Source of the DNA: Polyangium sp. y55x31
GTDB lineage: Bacteria > Myxococcota_A > Polyangia > Polyangiales > Polyangiaceae
Direction: 5' to 3'
DNA: 64,000 nucleotides
NCBI RefSeq assembly: GCF_029946505.1
Contig: NZ_JARZHG010000056.1
Location: 1-64,000, forward strand
Below the pieces are notes generated by a model that saw only the letters and a program-made list of their open reading frames with translations, did no database searches and was not told where the DNA came from. Each line of letters begins with the position of its first letter. Within the stretch, counting starts at the first letter, position 1. Shown here piece after piece: positions 32,607-42,641 of the stretch. The position numbers and the translations under genes were made by a program.

Positions 32607-33389
32607 ATGGCTTACAAGCACCTTCGATCCGAAGAAATGCTCCAGGTCTCCTCGAGCTGGATCGACCCGCAATCCCCCGCCCGCGCCGCCATTCTCGCGA
32701 GCGCCGACCTCTCCGGCAAACTCCCTCGGATCGAGGAGGCACACGCCGGCCTCGCTGCCGCCGCTCAGCCTGCCAAGCTGCCTCGAATGAACGCGCTCAG
32801 CGCCGAGGAGGCGAGGCTCGATGTCCGGCACGATTCCATCATTCGGGGTGTCTTCGGCCTCCTCACCGCGACCGCCGAGATGCTCGACGGCGAGGCGGCG
32901 GCGGAGCTCTTGGCCCTCCGCGATACCCTCATCCCCGAGGGGCTCTCCAGCATGCAGAAGACCTATCGCGCCGAGGCTGGCCAGGCGGCTCAGCTCGAAG
33001 ATCGGCTCACCCCCGCCGTCGTGGCACGCACGGATGCCATTCTCGTCGGCCAGGGGCCCTCGCAGAAATCACTCACCCATTACCTCCAGGAGTGGATCAC
33101 CATCGGCAAGAAGCTCGGAGGGCTCGAGGACGAGAAAGGGCGCCTCCTCGCCGAGCAGCAGTCCGACGCCTCCTCGGGCCTCGCCCTCGTGAAGGCGCGC
33201 AATCGGTGGATTCGCGTCGTCAATGCCCTGGTCGCCGACGGCGAGCTCGCCGAGCTCCCCGCTCCGACCGACACCTTGGTCTTCGGGCCCCTCCGCGACG
33301 CAGAGAAAAAGGCAGTGCTCCGGACGCGCACCACCCATGCCGCCAAGGAAACCACCGGCGAGGTGGATACGATCCCCGAGGCGCCCTGA
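32607..33389 (+). CDS. Hypothetical helical protein
   Basis: The 260-residue product begins MAYKHLRSEEMLQVSSSW and is mostly alpha-helical by composition (Ala, Glu and Leu-rich segments such as LTATAEMLDGEAAAELLALRD). It has no signal peptide or membrane segment. I recognise no family. The ATG at 32607 is the first codon followed by coding-like composition; the frame upstream is open but looks non-coding. It ends just before the 43-bp tandem repeat. Confidence 0.7.
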   Translation: MAYKHLRSEEMLQVSSSWIDPQSPARAAILASADLSGKLPRIEEAHAGLAAAAQPAKLPRMNALSAEEARLDVRHDSIIRGVFGLLTATAEMLDGEAAAELLALRDTLIPEGLSSMQKTYRAEAGQAAQLEDRLTPAVVARTDAILVGQGPSQKSLTHYLQEWITIGKKLGGLEDEKGRLLAEQQSDASSGLALVKARNRWIRVVNALVADGELAELPAPTDTLVFGPLRDAEKKAVLRTRTTHAAKETTGEVDTIPEAP

Positions 33390-33399
33390 CGAAACCACC

Positions 33400-33605
33400 C
33401 GACGACCCGGTCCGGACCCCCTTCCGCGTGGTTTCGTGACCCGACCCCCCGGTACGGCCCCCCCTTCCGCGTGGTTTCGTGACCCGACCCCCCGGTACGG
33501 CCCCCCCTTCCGAGTGGTTTCGTGACCCGACCACCCGGTGCGGACCCCCCTTCCGCGTGGTTTCGTGACCCGACCACCCGGTACGGACCCCGTCGCCGGG
33601 TGGTT
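33400..33605. repeat. 43-bp tandem repeat, four full copies plus partial ends
   Basis: Units begin at 33422, 33465, 33508 and 33551, with an exact 43-bp period. The core is TTCCGCGTGGTTTCGTGACC, followed by a C-rich stretch and GGTACGG. Copies differ by a few bases only. A partial unit precedes (33400-33421) and another follows (to about 33605). The array fills the gap between two convergent genes. CGAAACCAC at 33391-33399 is the inverse of GTGGTTTCG in the units, so folded structures are possible. Confidence 0.9.
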
Positions 33606-33617
33606 CGAAGCAGCCTG

Positions 33618-35009
33618 CTAGCTGCCCGCGAGCGCCCGCGCCGGATCGACCTTCGCGGCAGCGCGCGCAGGGCCAATGGCACCGAGGACCGAAAACAGAA
33701 TCGAAAAGCCCATGCCGAGGAGCCAGAGCCACCAGGGGAACGCGAAAAAGGTGTCGGGCTTGAACGGGAAGTCCGGGAGTTTTTCCGCTGCGGCCCAGTC
33801 GGCGATGAACGCGAGGATCCGCGCGACGACGAGGCCGAGCGCGCCCGCGAAGAATCCGACGACGGCCGCGAGCGAGACCGTCCACGCGCCAATCTCGCCC
33901 GCCGTGGCCCCGACCGCGCGGTAGAGGGCGATCTCGCCGCGTCGTTCGAGGACGAGCGCGCGAAACGTCTGCGTGATGCTCGACGCGCTGACGACGAGGA
34001 CGACGCCCGCGACGAGCGAGAGCAAGGCCATCACGCCCGAGACGAGGACGCTGACGTCGCGGGCGCGCGTGTCCTTCGGGGACAAACCCATGCGCGCGCC
34101 CGCGTCGATGACGTCCGCGACCTCGGCCCCGGAGCGCGCCTCCACGACGGCGCTCGAATACCGCTCGGCCGCGCGTTCGCCGCCGAACTCGCGGTTCCAG
34201 CGGCGCACGACGCCGAGCGGAAACGTGAGCCCGAGGTCGGTGGCGCTGCCCGAGATGCCGACGATGCGGGCCTTGATGGTGCGAGGGCTGCCCTGCTTGG
34301 CGCGGCCGAGCAAGCTCTCGCCGAGGCGAACCGTGAAGGTGATGCCCTGCGCGCGGCCGAGGAGCGTCTCGCCGACGGCCGGGAAGCCGTGCGCAGGCGC
34401 GATGCTCTTGTCGAAGATCTCGACGAGGTAACGGCTGACGATCGCAGGGACGGGCGCGGAGCAGCGGCCCTCGGCGACGCCTTCGGCGCGCTCGCAATAC
34501 GCGCCGCCGGTGCAGGCGGCGTCGTCGGTGCAGGCAGGGCCGGGCGTGTCCATCGGATCGACGAAGAGGCCAGGCTTCACGTCGGCCGCGGCGAGCGAGG
34601 GATCGATGCCGTCGCCGGGCAGCTCGCTCGCGCCGACGTCGTGGCCGAGGATCTCGCGTCCGCCGCGCGCGCTCGCGGGGAAGGCCAAGGAGAGCTTGGG
34701 CAGGACGCGTTTCACGCCGGGGACGCGGCCAAGCGCGTCGACGTCGTCGGGGCGGATGCCCGAGGGCTCGCCGCCGCCGCCGAGGAGCAAGCCGAGCAGG
34801 CCCGGATCCTTGGCCTTCGGTGGTTCGAGCTCGATCCGATCGATGGGAAAAACTTCGCCGAGGAGAACGGCGCGCACGCCGAGGCCGAGGGCGAGGAAAA
34901 ACACGAGCGTGGCCGTGCCCGCGGCGATGCCGAAGGCGCTGCCGGCGAGGGCGCGGCGCGCACGGGCGAGGTCGCGGCGCACGAGGCGGACGAGGGCAGC
35001 GAGCTTCAT
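33618..35009 (-). CDS. ABC transporter permease, FtsX/MacB type
   Basis: The 463-residue protein has an N-terminal membrane segment (about 22-48, AFGIAAGTATLVFFLALGLGV) and a large periplasmic domain containing a Cys-rich loop (CTDDAACTGGAYC). Three C-terminal membrane segments follow (about 300-330, 360-400, 420-450) in the FtsX arrangement. The ATG at 35009 overlaps the stop of the ATP-binding subunit gene (ATGA). The pair belongs to the LolCDE/MacB class that moves lipoproteins or other envelope substrates, or transmits mechanical force. Confidence 0.88.
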   Translation of the reverse strand: MKLAALVRLVRRDLARARRALAGSAFGIAAGTATLVFFLALGLGVRAVLLGEVFPIDRIELEPPKAKDPGLLGLLLGGGGEPSGIRPDDVDALGRVPGVKRVLPKLSLAFPASARGGREILGHDVGASELPGDGIDPSLAAADVKPGLFVDPMDTPGPACTDDAACTGGAYCERAEGVAEGRCSAPVPAIVSRYLVEIFDKSIAPAHGFPAVGETLLGRAQGITFTVRLGESLLGRAKQGSPRTIKARIVGISGSATDLGLTFPLGVVRRWNREFGGERAAERYSSAVVEARSGAEVADVIDAGARMGLSPKDTRARDVSVLVSGVMALLSLVAGVVLVVSASSITQTFRALVLERRGEIALYRAVGATAGEIGAWTVSLAAVVGFFAGALGLVVARILAFIADWAAAEKLPDFPFKPDTFFAFPWWLWLLGMGFSILFSVLGAIGPARAAAKVDPARALAGS

Positions 35010-35704
35010 GCGGACACCTCGTTCGAGGCGTCCACGCGGCCGTCGTGCAGGCGGAGGATGCGGGTCGCGGCGCGCGCGAGGCGCTCTTCGTGGGTGACGG
35101 CCACGATCGTGAGGCGCTCTTCGCGGTGGAACTCCTCGAAGAGTTCGATGATGCGCGCGCCCGTGTCGGCATCGAGGTTGCCGGTGGGCTCGTCACAGAG
35201 CAAAAGCTTCGGTTTTCGCAGGAGCGCGCGCGCGATCGCCACACGTTGCCGCTGACCGCCCGAAAGCTCCGCAGGCGTGTCGCCGGCACGATCGGCGAGG
35301 CCGAGTCGATCGAGGAGGTGTTTTGCGCGCGCGAGGCAAGCCTCCTCGTCGCCGTGTGGATCGAAGAGCGCGGGCGTCGTGACGTTCTCGATCACGGTGA
35401 GGTGATGCAGGAGGTGAAAGTGCTGGAAGACGAAGCCGATGCGCTCGCCGCGCAGGCGCGCGAGGGCCGCGTCGCTCATGCGGCCGATGTCTTCGCCGAA
35501 GAGCTCGATCTCACCCTGGTAGCCACGATCGAGCCCGCCGATCACGGCGAGCAGCGTGCTCTTGCCCGATCCGCTCGGGCCGAGGACGCAGACGAACTCG
35601 CCCTCCTCGACGACGATCTCCACGTCCGCGAGGGCCCGGCGCGCGTCGCGGCCGCCGTCGTGCACGCGGGAGAGGCCGCGGGTGCGGATGGCCGGGACGC
35701 TCAC
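35006..35704 (-). CDS. ABC transporter ATP-binding protein, LolD/MacB type
   Basis: The GTG at 35704 overlaps the stop of the upstream diiron gene (GTGA). The 232-residue protein has Walker A GPSGSGKST, the Q loop FVFQHFHLL, signature LSGGQRQR, Walker B LLLCDEPTG and the H-loop VTHEERL. Its closest relatives are the LolD/FtsE/MacB ATPases, which pair with FtsX-type permeases such as the coupled next gene. It energises transport at the inner membrane. Confidence 0.92.
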   Translation of the reverse strand: MSVPAIRTRGLSRVHDGGRDARRALADVEIVVEEGEFVCVLGPSGSGKSTLLAVIGGLDRGYQGEIELFGEDIGRMSDAALARLRGERIGFVFQHFHLLHHLTVIENVTTPALFDPHGDEEACLARAKHLLDRLGLADRAGDTPAELSGGQRQRVAIARALLRKPKLLLCDEPTGNLDADTGARIIELFEEFHREERLTIVAVTHEERLARAATRILRLHDGRVDASNEVSA

Positions 35705-36591
35705 AGCGCCGTGACCGCGACGCGCTCGCGATCCACGGCGGCCTCGGCGGCGCGCACGCTCACGGCCGACGTGTCCTCGCCCTCGCGCAGCGCCTCGTCC
35801 GTGAGGCCGAAGAGCCACAGCAAGAGCCGCGGCGGGCGCAAGCGGAGATCGTCCTCCTTCACGAAGAGGCGCGCGAGGTGCTCGGCGTAGGCGCGGCAGA
35901 GGACGCGGAACGGGATGTGATCGAAGGCCTCGGCGCGGCGGCGGCTCGCGTAGGACGAGAGCAAGAGGGCCACGTAGAGCACGTCGTGGATCACCTGCAG
36001 GCGCAGGCGCGAGACGCCGGGGTTTCGCGCGAGCGTCTCGCGGAGGAAGTGCACGTTCAGCGGGACGTGGAAGGACTCGTCGCGCGTGAGGATCGTGAGC
36101 ATGTGGCGCACGGCCGGGTGGCGCGCGCGGCGCAAGGCGAGGCGGTAGGTCGTCGAGCCGATCGTCTCGAACATCAGGTTCGTGAGGACGATCGTCTCGA
36201 TGCGCTTGGCCCGGCCGTAGAGGCGGTAGAACGTGCCGGTGACGCGGCCCATGGGGCGCACTTCGCCGCCGATGTAGGCGAGGAACTCGGTCAAGAGCTC
36301 GCGATGCCAGCCCTCCTCGTTGCCGTAGAGGCGCAGGCACTCGGCAAGCTCGGGATCCCACGTGGCGATCTCGTCCGCGAGCTCGTGCGCCTGGCGCAGG
36401 CCCGACTCCTCGGCGCGGAAGGCCGCGTTGAAGAAGGCGATGGCCGCCTGCCGCTCCACCTCGGACGCCCACACGATGGGTTCACCGAGGTCGAGCTTCT
36501 CTTCGTACATCCGCTCGGCCCGCCTTTTCAGCATGCCGAGCCACCACGAGGTGGGGCGCCGGAGCGGACCGCTCTCCCTGTTCTTCGTCAT
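35701..36591 (-). CDS. Ferritin-like diiron protein
   Basis: From ATG 36591 the product is 296 residues. It is helical and carries the ligand pattern of diiron four-helix bundles: Glu61/62, Glu93-X2-His96 (EEGWH), Glu142 (MFETIG) and Glu172-X2-His175 (DESFH). This set of E, EXXH, E, EXXH is complete, so an iron-dependent oxygenase or oxidase is expected. It is not a typical ferritin, being longer with an extended C-terminus. The gene is first in a three-gene unit with the ABC transporter, with 4-base overlaps at both junctions. It may modify what the transporter moves. Confidence 0.78.
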   Translation of the reverse strand: MTKNRESGPLRRPTSWWLGMLKRRAERMYEEKLDLGEPIVWASEVERQAAIAFFNAAFRAEESGLRQAHELADEIATWDPELAECLRLYGNEEGWHRELLTEFLAYIGGEVRPMGRVTGTFYRLYGRAKRIETIVLTNLMFETIGSTTYRLALRRARHPAVRHMLTILTRDESFHVPLNVHFLRETLARNPGVSRLRLQVIHDVLYVALLLSSYASRRRAEAFDHIPFRVLCRAYAEHLARLFVKEDDLRLRPPRLLLWLFGLTDEALREGEDTSAVSVRAAEAAVDRERVAVTAL

Positions 36592-36752
36592 CACTGCCTG
36601 GGACGGAGGGTGGAGGCGGACGATAGCGCACCGGGGCGGAGCGAGCACGGGCTCGCGGAGAGGGCGAACGAGCAAGCGAAGAGGAGCGGGCTGGAACAAG
36701 AACGCACGCGTGCAACGTGGACGGCGCGCCTATGTGCTGCGGATGAGGTAGG

Positions 36753-38282
36753 ATGGTTGTGGGTCCCGTGGCGTTCGAACAGCTCTCTCTACCGTTCGAG
36801 GGGCACCTCACCCCGACCGCGCCGGCGCGAATTCCGCGCACGCGACGGGTGTTCGTGAACCGCAATCTGAAGATGGCGGGGATCGACTGGGTGGGGTTCG
36901 ACATGGACTACACCCTGGCGATCTACAACCAGGTCGAGATGGACAAGCTGTCCATCGAAGCCGTGATCCCCAAGCTCGCCAAGCGCGGCTACGACGAGGA
37001 CATCCTCCGCGGGATCACCTGGCCGATCGACTTCCCGATCCGCGGGCTCTTGATCGACAAAAAGGCCGGGAACGTCCTCAAAATGGACCGCTTCAAGGTG
37101 GTCCACAAAGGCTACCACGGCCTGCGCGAGCTCACGAAAGAGGAGCTCCGGTCGCTCTACCACCAGAAGCGCGTCAAGCCGAACACCGGCCGCTACCACT
37201 TCATCGACACGCTGTACGCGCTGAGCGAGGTCGCGCTCTACACGGGGATCGTGGAGGCGTTCGAAGCGCGACGGATCGAGCTCGACTACACGACTTTGTT
37301 CACGGACATCCGCGAGTGCATCGACGAGGCGCATCGCGACGGATCCATCCTGGACGTGGTGCTCGGAGATCTGCCGCGGTTCATCGAGCGCGACCCGCTC
37401 CTCGCGCCGACCTTGCACAAGCTCCGCTCGGCGGGAAAACGGCTGTTTTTGCTGACGAACTCGCGCTGGCCCTACACCGAGCGGATGATGACGTACCTGC
37501 TCGGCGACGCGATGCCGGAGTACCCGAGCTTCCGTCACTACTTCGACCTGGTCATCGTGGCGGCGCAGAAGCCGGCGTTTTTCCAGGAGCGCAGGCCGCT
37601 CTTGGAGCGCGACGGCGACAACCTGCGCCCCGCGACGTACCCGCTCGAACGAGGCGTGATCTACGAGGGCGGCAACCTCCACGACCTCGAAGCCGCCCTC
37701 GGTATCGGCGGCGACCGGATCCTCTACGTCGGCGATCACATCTACGGCGATATTTTGAGGTCCAAGAAAGAGTCGGCCTGGCGCACGGCGATGATCATCC
37801 AGGAGATGGAAGCCGAGGTGATCGCGCACGAGATGTGCCGCGAGGAGCACCAGAAGAGCGCGGAGCTCGAACAACGAAGGGACGAGCTCGAAGATCAGCT
37901 CCGGTACTACCAGCAGCGATACAAGGACCTGACGCGCAAGATCGAGGACGCGGCGCAGGCCGAGAAAAACGGACACGGGAGCAGCAACGGGAACGGGATC
38001 TCGTACGAGGCGGAGCGAGGCCGGGCGAAGCGCGCCGTGGAGCGGATCCGCGGCATGCTGCGCGGGGTGGACGCGGAGGCGACGAAGCTCGAGCGCGAGA
38101 TCGATCAGCGCTTCCACCCCTACTGGGGCTCGCTGCTGAAGGAGTCGATCGAGCCGAGTAGCTTCGGCGATCAGGTCGAGGAGTTCGCCTGCATCTACAC
38201 GTCGCGCGTGTCGAACATGCTGGCCTACTCGCCGCTGCAATACTGGCGGAGCCCGCGCGATCTCATGCCGCACGAGCTGTGA
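36753..38282 (+). CDS. HAD-IG family 5'-nucleotidase
   Basis: ATG 36753 directly follows GAGGTAGG. The 509-residue protein has the HAD nucleophile motif DXDXT at Asp50 and Asp52 (GFDMDYTLA), the second motif LLTNSRWPYT, and the acidic motif near GDRILYVGDHIYGDI. The length and long inserts match the cN-II-like (HAD-IG) purine 5'-nucleotidases, which dephosphorylate IMP/GMP and may transfer phosphate. A coiled-coil section (about 350-460) is rich in Glu, Arg and Gln. The protein is cytosolic. Confidence 0.92.
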   Translation: MVVGPVAFEQLSLPFEGHLTPTAPARIPRTRRVFVNRNLKMAGIDWVGFDMDYTLAIYNQVEMDKLSIEAVIPKLAKRGYDEDILRGITWPIDFPIRGLLIDKKAGNVLKMDRFKVVHKGYHGLRELTKEELRSLYHQKRVKPNTGRYHFIDTLYALSEVALYTGIVEAFEARRIELDYTTLFTDIRECIDEAHRDGSILDVVLGDLPRFIERDPLLAPTLHKLRSAGKRLFLLTNSRWPYTERMMTYLLGDAMPEYPSFRHYFDLVIVAAQKPAFFQERRPLLERDGDNLRPATYPLERGVIYEGGNLHDLEAALGIGGDRILYVGDHIYGDILRSKKESAWRTAMIIQEMEAEVIAHEMCREEHQKSAELEQRRDELEDQLRYYQQRYKDLTRKIEDAAQAEKNGHGSSNGNGISYEAERGRAKRAVERIRGMLRGVDAEATKLEREIDQRFHPYWGSLLKESIEPSSFGDQVEEFACIYTSRVSNMLAYSPLQYWRSPRDLMPHEL

Positions 38283-38289
38283 TCGGGCG

Positions 38290-39045
38290 TCACTGACAGC
38301 AGCGGAAACCCGTCGAGTAGTCGTGGTACCGCGCGTTGTGCGCGGTCGTCTTGTAGTCGCAGCCGTCGCCGTTCTGGTGCGTGTCGAGGTAGTAGCCGCC
38401 GCGGAACGTGCCCGACTTCGAGGCCGTCCACTCGTGCAGGTTGCCGACCATGTCGAAGGCGCCGTAGCTCGACTTGCACTTCTTGTAGGCGCCGCTCTTC
38501 GCGAGCGTGCCCTTCATCTGGTTGAGGCGCTCGTCGTTCATGTTCGCGAACGTGTACGCCTCCTGCGGCGGCGGATTGCCGCCGACGCCGTAGAGCGCGT
38601 TGAACGAGGAAAAACCGCCGTCGTTGCAAGCGCCGGAGACGTGATCACTGCCGTACGGGAACGTCGTGGGCTTCTTGCCTTTGCAGGCGCCGATCCACTC
38701 GTCGTCCGCGCAGAGCCGTTTGCCCGCGTTCTTGCACGCCTCCTCGGCCTGATCGCGGCTGATGTACGCCTGCGGGACCTTGCCCTTCTTGCTCACGGCC
38801 TTCACGCGCAGGCCGGAGACCGGCTGGTACGGCGAGTGCGACTTCGTCTTGTTCTTGCCGACGATCTCGACGACGTGCGCCTCGTACGTGTCGATGCAGT
38901 ACTTGCCAGCCACGCTCACCATGCCCTCGGGGCACTTCTTTCCCTTCGCCTCGGCCTCCGAGGGCGCCGGCAAGGTCGCCGCGAGGAGCGCGACGGCCGC
39001 GAGCCCGAGAGCCGGAGGAGAGCGGAAAAAGACGAAGGGTCGCAT
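38290..39045 (-). CDS. Secreted SUMF1/formylglycine-generating-enzyme-like protein
   Basis: From ATG 39045 the product is 251 residues with a signal peptide (to about APSEAEA); ATGs at 39084 and 39108 are also in frame. The mature part starts CPEGMVSVAGKYCIDTYE and has ISRDQAEEACKNAGKRLCADDEWIGAC, FDMVGNLHEW and TGFRCC, the SUMF1 signature. It parallels the protein at 6088 but lacks the membrane anchor. Catalytic function is uncertain, as many myxobacterial relatives are structural. Confidence 0.83.
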   Translation of the reverse strand: MRPFVFFRSPPALGLAAVALLAATLPAPSEAEAKGKKCPEGMVSVAGKYCIDTYEAHVVEIVGKNKTKSHSPYQPVSGLRVKAVSKKGKVPQAYISRDQAEEACKNAGKRLCADDEWIGACKGKKPTTFPYGSDHVSGACNDGGFSSFNALYGVGGNPPPQEAYTFANMNDERLNQMKGTLAKSGAYKKCKSSYGAFDMVGNLHEWTASKSGTFRGGYYLDTHQNGDGCDYKTTAHNARYHDYSTGFRCCQ

Positions 39046-39161
39046 GGCGCCACGAAGGACGAACGAGCCGCCTCGTCGACTCATACCGAAAGCTTCCGGC
39101 GAGGGCAAATCCGCCGTGGCCGCTTGGACGGGCCTCGGTTTTCGGTCAACCTCTGCCGCCC

Positions 39162-40265
39162 ATGCAGGCGCCCCTCCCGATCGCCACGATCCGTACGAGC
39201 CCCGAGGACTTCGTCGTCGAGGAGATCCCCGCGTACGCGCCGAGCGGCAAGGGCGAGCACCTCTACGTCACCCTGCGCAAGACCGGCAAAAACACGCCCG
39301 ACGTGGTGCGTGATCTCTCCCGCGCCCTCGGCGCCGACCCGCGCAGCACGGGCTGGGCCGGGATGAAGGACCGGCACGCGATCACCACGCAGACGATCTC
39401 GATCCAGGTGCCCATCGCGGAGGACGCGGAGGCAAAGCTCGCGCAGGTGTCGCTGCCGGGCGTGGAGATCCTCTCCGCGGCCCGACACGGGAACAAGCTC
39501 AAGCCGGGGCACCTCGTGGGCAACCGGTTCACGATCACGCTGCGAGGTCTCGCGCCCGAGGACGCGGCCCGGGTCGCGGAGCGGCTCACGGAGGCGGGCC
39601 GGGTGGGTGTGCCGAACTCGTTTGGACCGCAACGGTTCGGGCGAGATGGTCAGAACCCGACGCGGGCGCTCGCCTGGCTGCGCGGCGAGGAGCGGGGGCC
39701 GCGGGATCGGCGCGACCAGCGGCTTTTGTTTTCGGCCCTGCAGTCGATGCTGTTCAATCAGGTGCTCGCGCGGCGGGTAGAGGCCGGGACCTGGGCCGCG
39801 GTGCTGCCGGGGGACATCGCGAAAAAGCACGACTCCGGCGGGATCTTTGCCGTCCCGACGGAGGGGCGGGACCTCGAAGACGCGAAGGCGCGGGCCGAGG
39901 CCGGGGCCATCTCGCCGACCGGGCCGATGTTCGGCGCGAAGATGCGCTGGCCCGAGGGCGTGCCGCGGGACATCGAGCGCGAGGTGCTCGCCACGGTGCT
40001 GCCCGACGCGAGCCGACTCGATGCCTTCCGCGCCCTCGGCGAGGGCACCCGGCGGCCGCTGCGGCTGATGGTCGCCGACATGCTGGTGCGGCCGATTGAC
40101 GCATCCGGCGGGCTCACCGTTTCTTTTGTGCTACCGAAGGGTGGCTACGCCACAACGGTCCTCGCCACCGCTTGTCAGATCGCCGATGCGACGTTACGCG
40201 CCAGCAACGCGGACGATGGCGAAGAAGGCGACGAGTCCTCCTCCGAGCCTTCCGATTCCGCTTAG
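39162..40265 (+). CDS. truD: tRNA pseudouridine(13) synthase TruD
   Basis: The 367-residue protein has the TruD hallmark GWAGMKDRHAITTQ with catalytic Asp70. It also has the family segments VEEIPAYAPSG, HGNKLKPGHLVGNRF and PNSFGPQRFGRDG. It isomerises U13 of tRNA-Glu to pseudouridine in the cytosol. The acidic C-terminal tail (DDGEEGDESSSEPSD) is an extension. It stands alone, 100 bases before the ExbB gene. Confidence 0.95.
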   Translation: MQAPLPIATIRTSPEDFVVEEIPAYAPSGKGEHLYVTLRKTGKNTPDVVRDLSRALGADPRSTGWAGMKDRHAITTQTISIQVPIAEDAEAKLAQVSLPGVEILSAARHGNKLKPGHLVGNRFTITLRGLAPEDAARVAERLTEAGRVGVPNSFGPQRFGRDGQNPTRALAWLRGEERGPRDRRDQRLLFSALQSMLFNQVLARRVEAGTWAAVLPGDIAKKHDSGGIFAVPTEGRDLEDAKARAEAGAISPTGPMFGAKMRWPEGVPRDIEREVLATVLPDASRLDAFRALGEGTRRPLRLMVADMLVRPIDASGGLTVSFVLPKGGYATTVLATACQIADATLRASNADDGEEGDESSSEPSDSA

Positions 40266-40364
40266 CGCCACTTCGCGCCCGCCTCGAGCCTCGTCGAGAG
40301 GGCGCGTGAACAAGATCCAAAGCCCGGGCTGCAAGGGCCCACGACTGAAAGGCACAACCGGAAG

Positions 40365-41173
<809 letters not shown>

Positions 41174-41174
<1 letters not shown>

Positions 41175-41635
41175 TGGCCGCGTCGAGCTCGAACAACGAG
41201 GACAACATGGTCGAGGGGATCAACGTCACCCCCCTCGTCGACATCACCCTCGTGCTCCTCATCATCTTCATGGTGACGGCGAAGATCATCGTGTCGCAGG
41301 CCCTGCCGCTCGACCTGCCGAAGGCCGCGTCGGGGCAAGAAGTGCAGATGGTCTTCAGCGTCGAGCTCCGCGCGAACGGAGACATGGTCGTCGACGGCAA
41401 GAAGCTTCCGAACGACGACGCCGTGCTCCCGCAAGCGAAGGAGGCGCAGGCGAAGACGCCCGATCTGCGCGCCGTCATCCGCGCGGAGCAGACGGTCCAG
41501 CACGGCCGCGTGCTTCACGCGCTCGATCTCTTGAAGCGCGCGGGGATCACGAAGATCGCCTTCGGCGTGACGCCCGTGCCCGCCGAGGACGGCAAGGCGG
41601 CTCCGGCCCCGCCGCCCACGCCCGTGACGCCGTGA
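41174..41635 (+). CDS. ExbD/TolR-family protein
   Basis: The ATG at 41174 shares one base with the stop of the ExbB gene. The 153-residue protein has a short cytosolic head and one membrane segment (about 20-42) preceded by NVTPLVDITLVLLIIFM, where Asp23 is the conserved proton-carrying residue. A periplasmic ExbD domain follows. A Pro-rich end (PAPPPTPVTP) resembles TonB-like spacers. It acts with the ExbB and TonB-like neighbours. Confidence 0.92.
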
Positions 41636-41655
41636 TAGCTTCGTTTCGTTCTTGA

Positions 41656-41683
41656 GGGGCTCCGCCAGGCCACGCGGAGCTCC
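41656..41683. other. Hairpin between ExbD and TonB-like genes
   Basis: GGGGCTCCGC (41656-41665) pairs with GCGGAGCTCC (41674-41683), with one G-U pair and an 8-base loop. No T-run follows, so it is more likely a processing or attenuation hairpin than a full terminator. Confidence 0.4.
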
Positions 41684-41711
41684 ACGCCCGAACCTTGGAG
41701 ATACATCGATC

Positions 41712-42641
41712 ATGAGCTCGGCGGCGAACAGAGTCGTGATGGGGGGAGGCCCGTTCCACCACACCGCCGAGCGCGACCGTGATCCGCTCGCGCCCGTCGT
41801 CGCGCTCGGTGATCGCGCGGCGAAGACGGGCACGGCGATCGGGCTCGTGCTCGCGCTGCTCTCGCACGGCTACGCCTCCGCGCGTGCGATGACCGCCCTC
41901 TTCGACATGCGGCGCGCGGTCGTCGAGATGCGTCAGGGTCTGCACGAGTTCTTCTGGACCGAGTACGACATCGATCTGACGCCGAAGAACGAGGACAAAC
42001 CGAAGCCCGAGGAAAAACCCCCGGAGCCCGAGCCGGAGCCCGAGGCGCCGCCGCCGGTGCCCGCGCCGAAGGCCGAGAAGGCGCCGGAAGAAGAGGTCCC
42101 CGACAAGGATCCGGAGCCGCCGCCGCCGCCCTCGCAGGCTGCGAAGGTGCTCACGCAAGAGCCGGACGAAGAAGAGCCCGTGGACATGACGGGGCAAGGC
42201 TTCGTGAGCGGCACCGGGGAGGGGCCGGGCTACGGGATGGTGAGCGCGGCGGGGACCGGGAAGGCCCCGACATACAACAAGTCCGCCTCACTCGACGGGA
42301 AAGAAGGCGGCACGGGCACGGGCAAAGGTGGACCGCCGCCCGCGCCGACGGGGCCGGACATGTCGAAGGCCGCGGGCCTCGTGGGTAGCTCGGCCTGGGA
42401 TTGCCCCTTCCCGCCCGAGGCCGACGCCGAGCAGATCGATCAGGCCGTGGTGTCGATCATCGTGACGGTGCGCGCAGACGGCTCGCCGCAGTCCGTGAAG
42501 GTCGTGAACGATCCGGGCTACGGCTTCGGCCGCGCCGCGCGCCTCTGCGCACTGTCGCGGCGGTACACGCCTGCGCTCGACCGGACCGGGACCCCGATGG
42601 TGGCCGCGACGCCGCCGATCCGCGTGCGCTTCACGCGCTGA
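41712..42641 (+). CDS. TonB/AgmX-like energy transducer
   Basis: The 309-residue protein begins with a cytosolic part and a weak hydrophobic segment (about 35-60). A long Pro/Glu/Lys-rich spacer (about 90-160) of the TonB type follows. The C-terminal domain (about 215-309) has SAWDCPFPPEADAEQIDQ, VSIIVTVRADGSPQSVKVVND and ATPPIRVRFTR, typical of TonB/AgmX domains. ATG 41712 follows GGAG. It completes an ExbB-ExbD-TonB set that links proton flow to an outer-membrane or surface process. Confidence 0.82.
   Translation: MSSAANRVVMGGGPFHHTAERDRDPLAPVVALGDRAAKTGTAIGLVLALLSHGYASARAMTALFDMRRAVVEMRQGLHEFFWTEYDIDLTPKNEDKPKPEEKPPEPEPEPEAPPPVPAPKAEKAPEEEVPDKDPEPPPPPSQAAKVLTQEPDEEEPVDMTGQGFVSGTGEGPGYGMVSAAGTGKAPTYNKSASLDGKEGGTGTGKGGPPPAPTGPDMSKAAGLVGSSAWDCPFPPEADAEQIDQAVVSIIVTVRADGSPQSVKVVNDPGYGFGRAARLCALSRRYTPALDRTGTPMVAATPPIRVRFTR

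Noticed and set aside
33400-33605. CRISPR array
   Set aside because: Units are contiguous with no unique spacers, and no cas genes are present.
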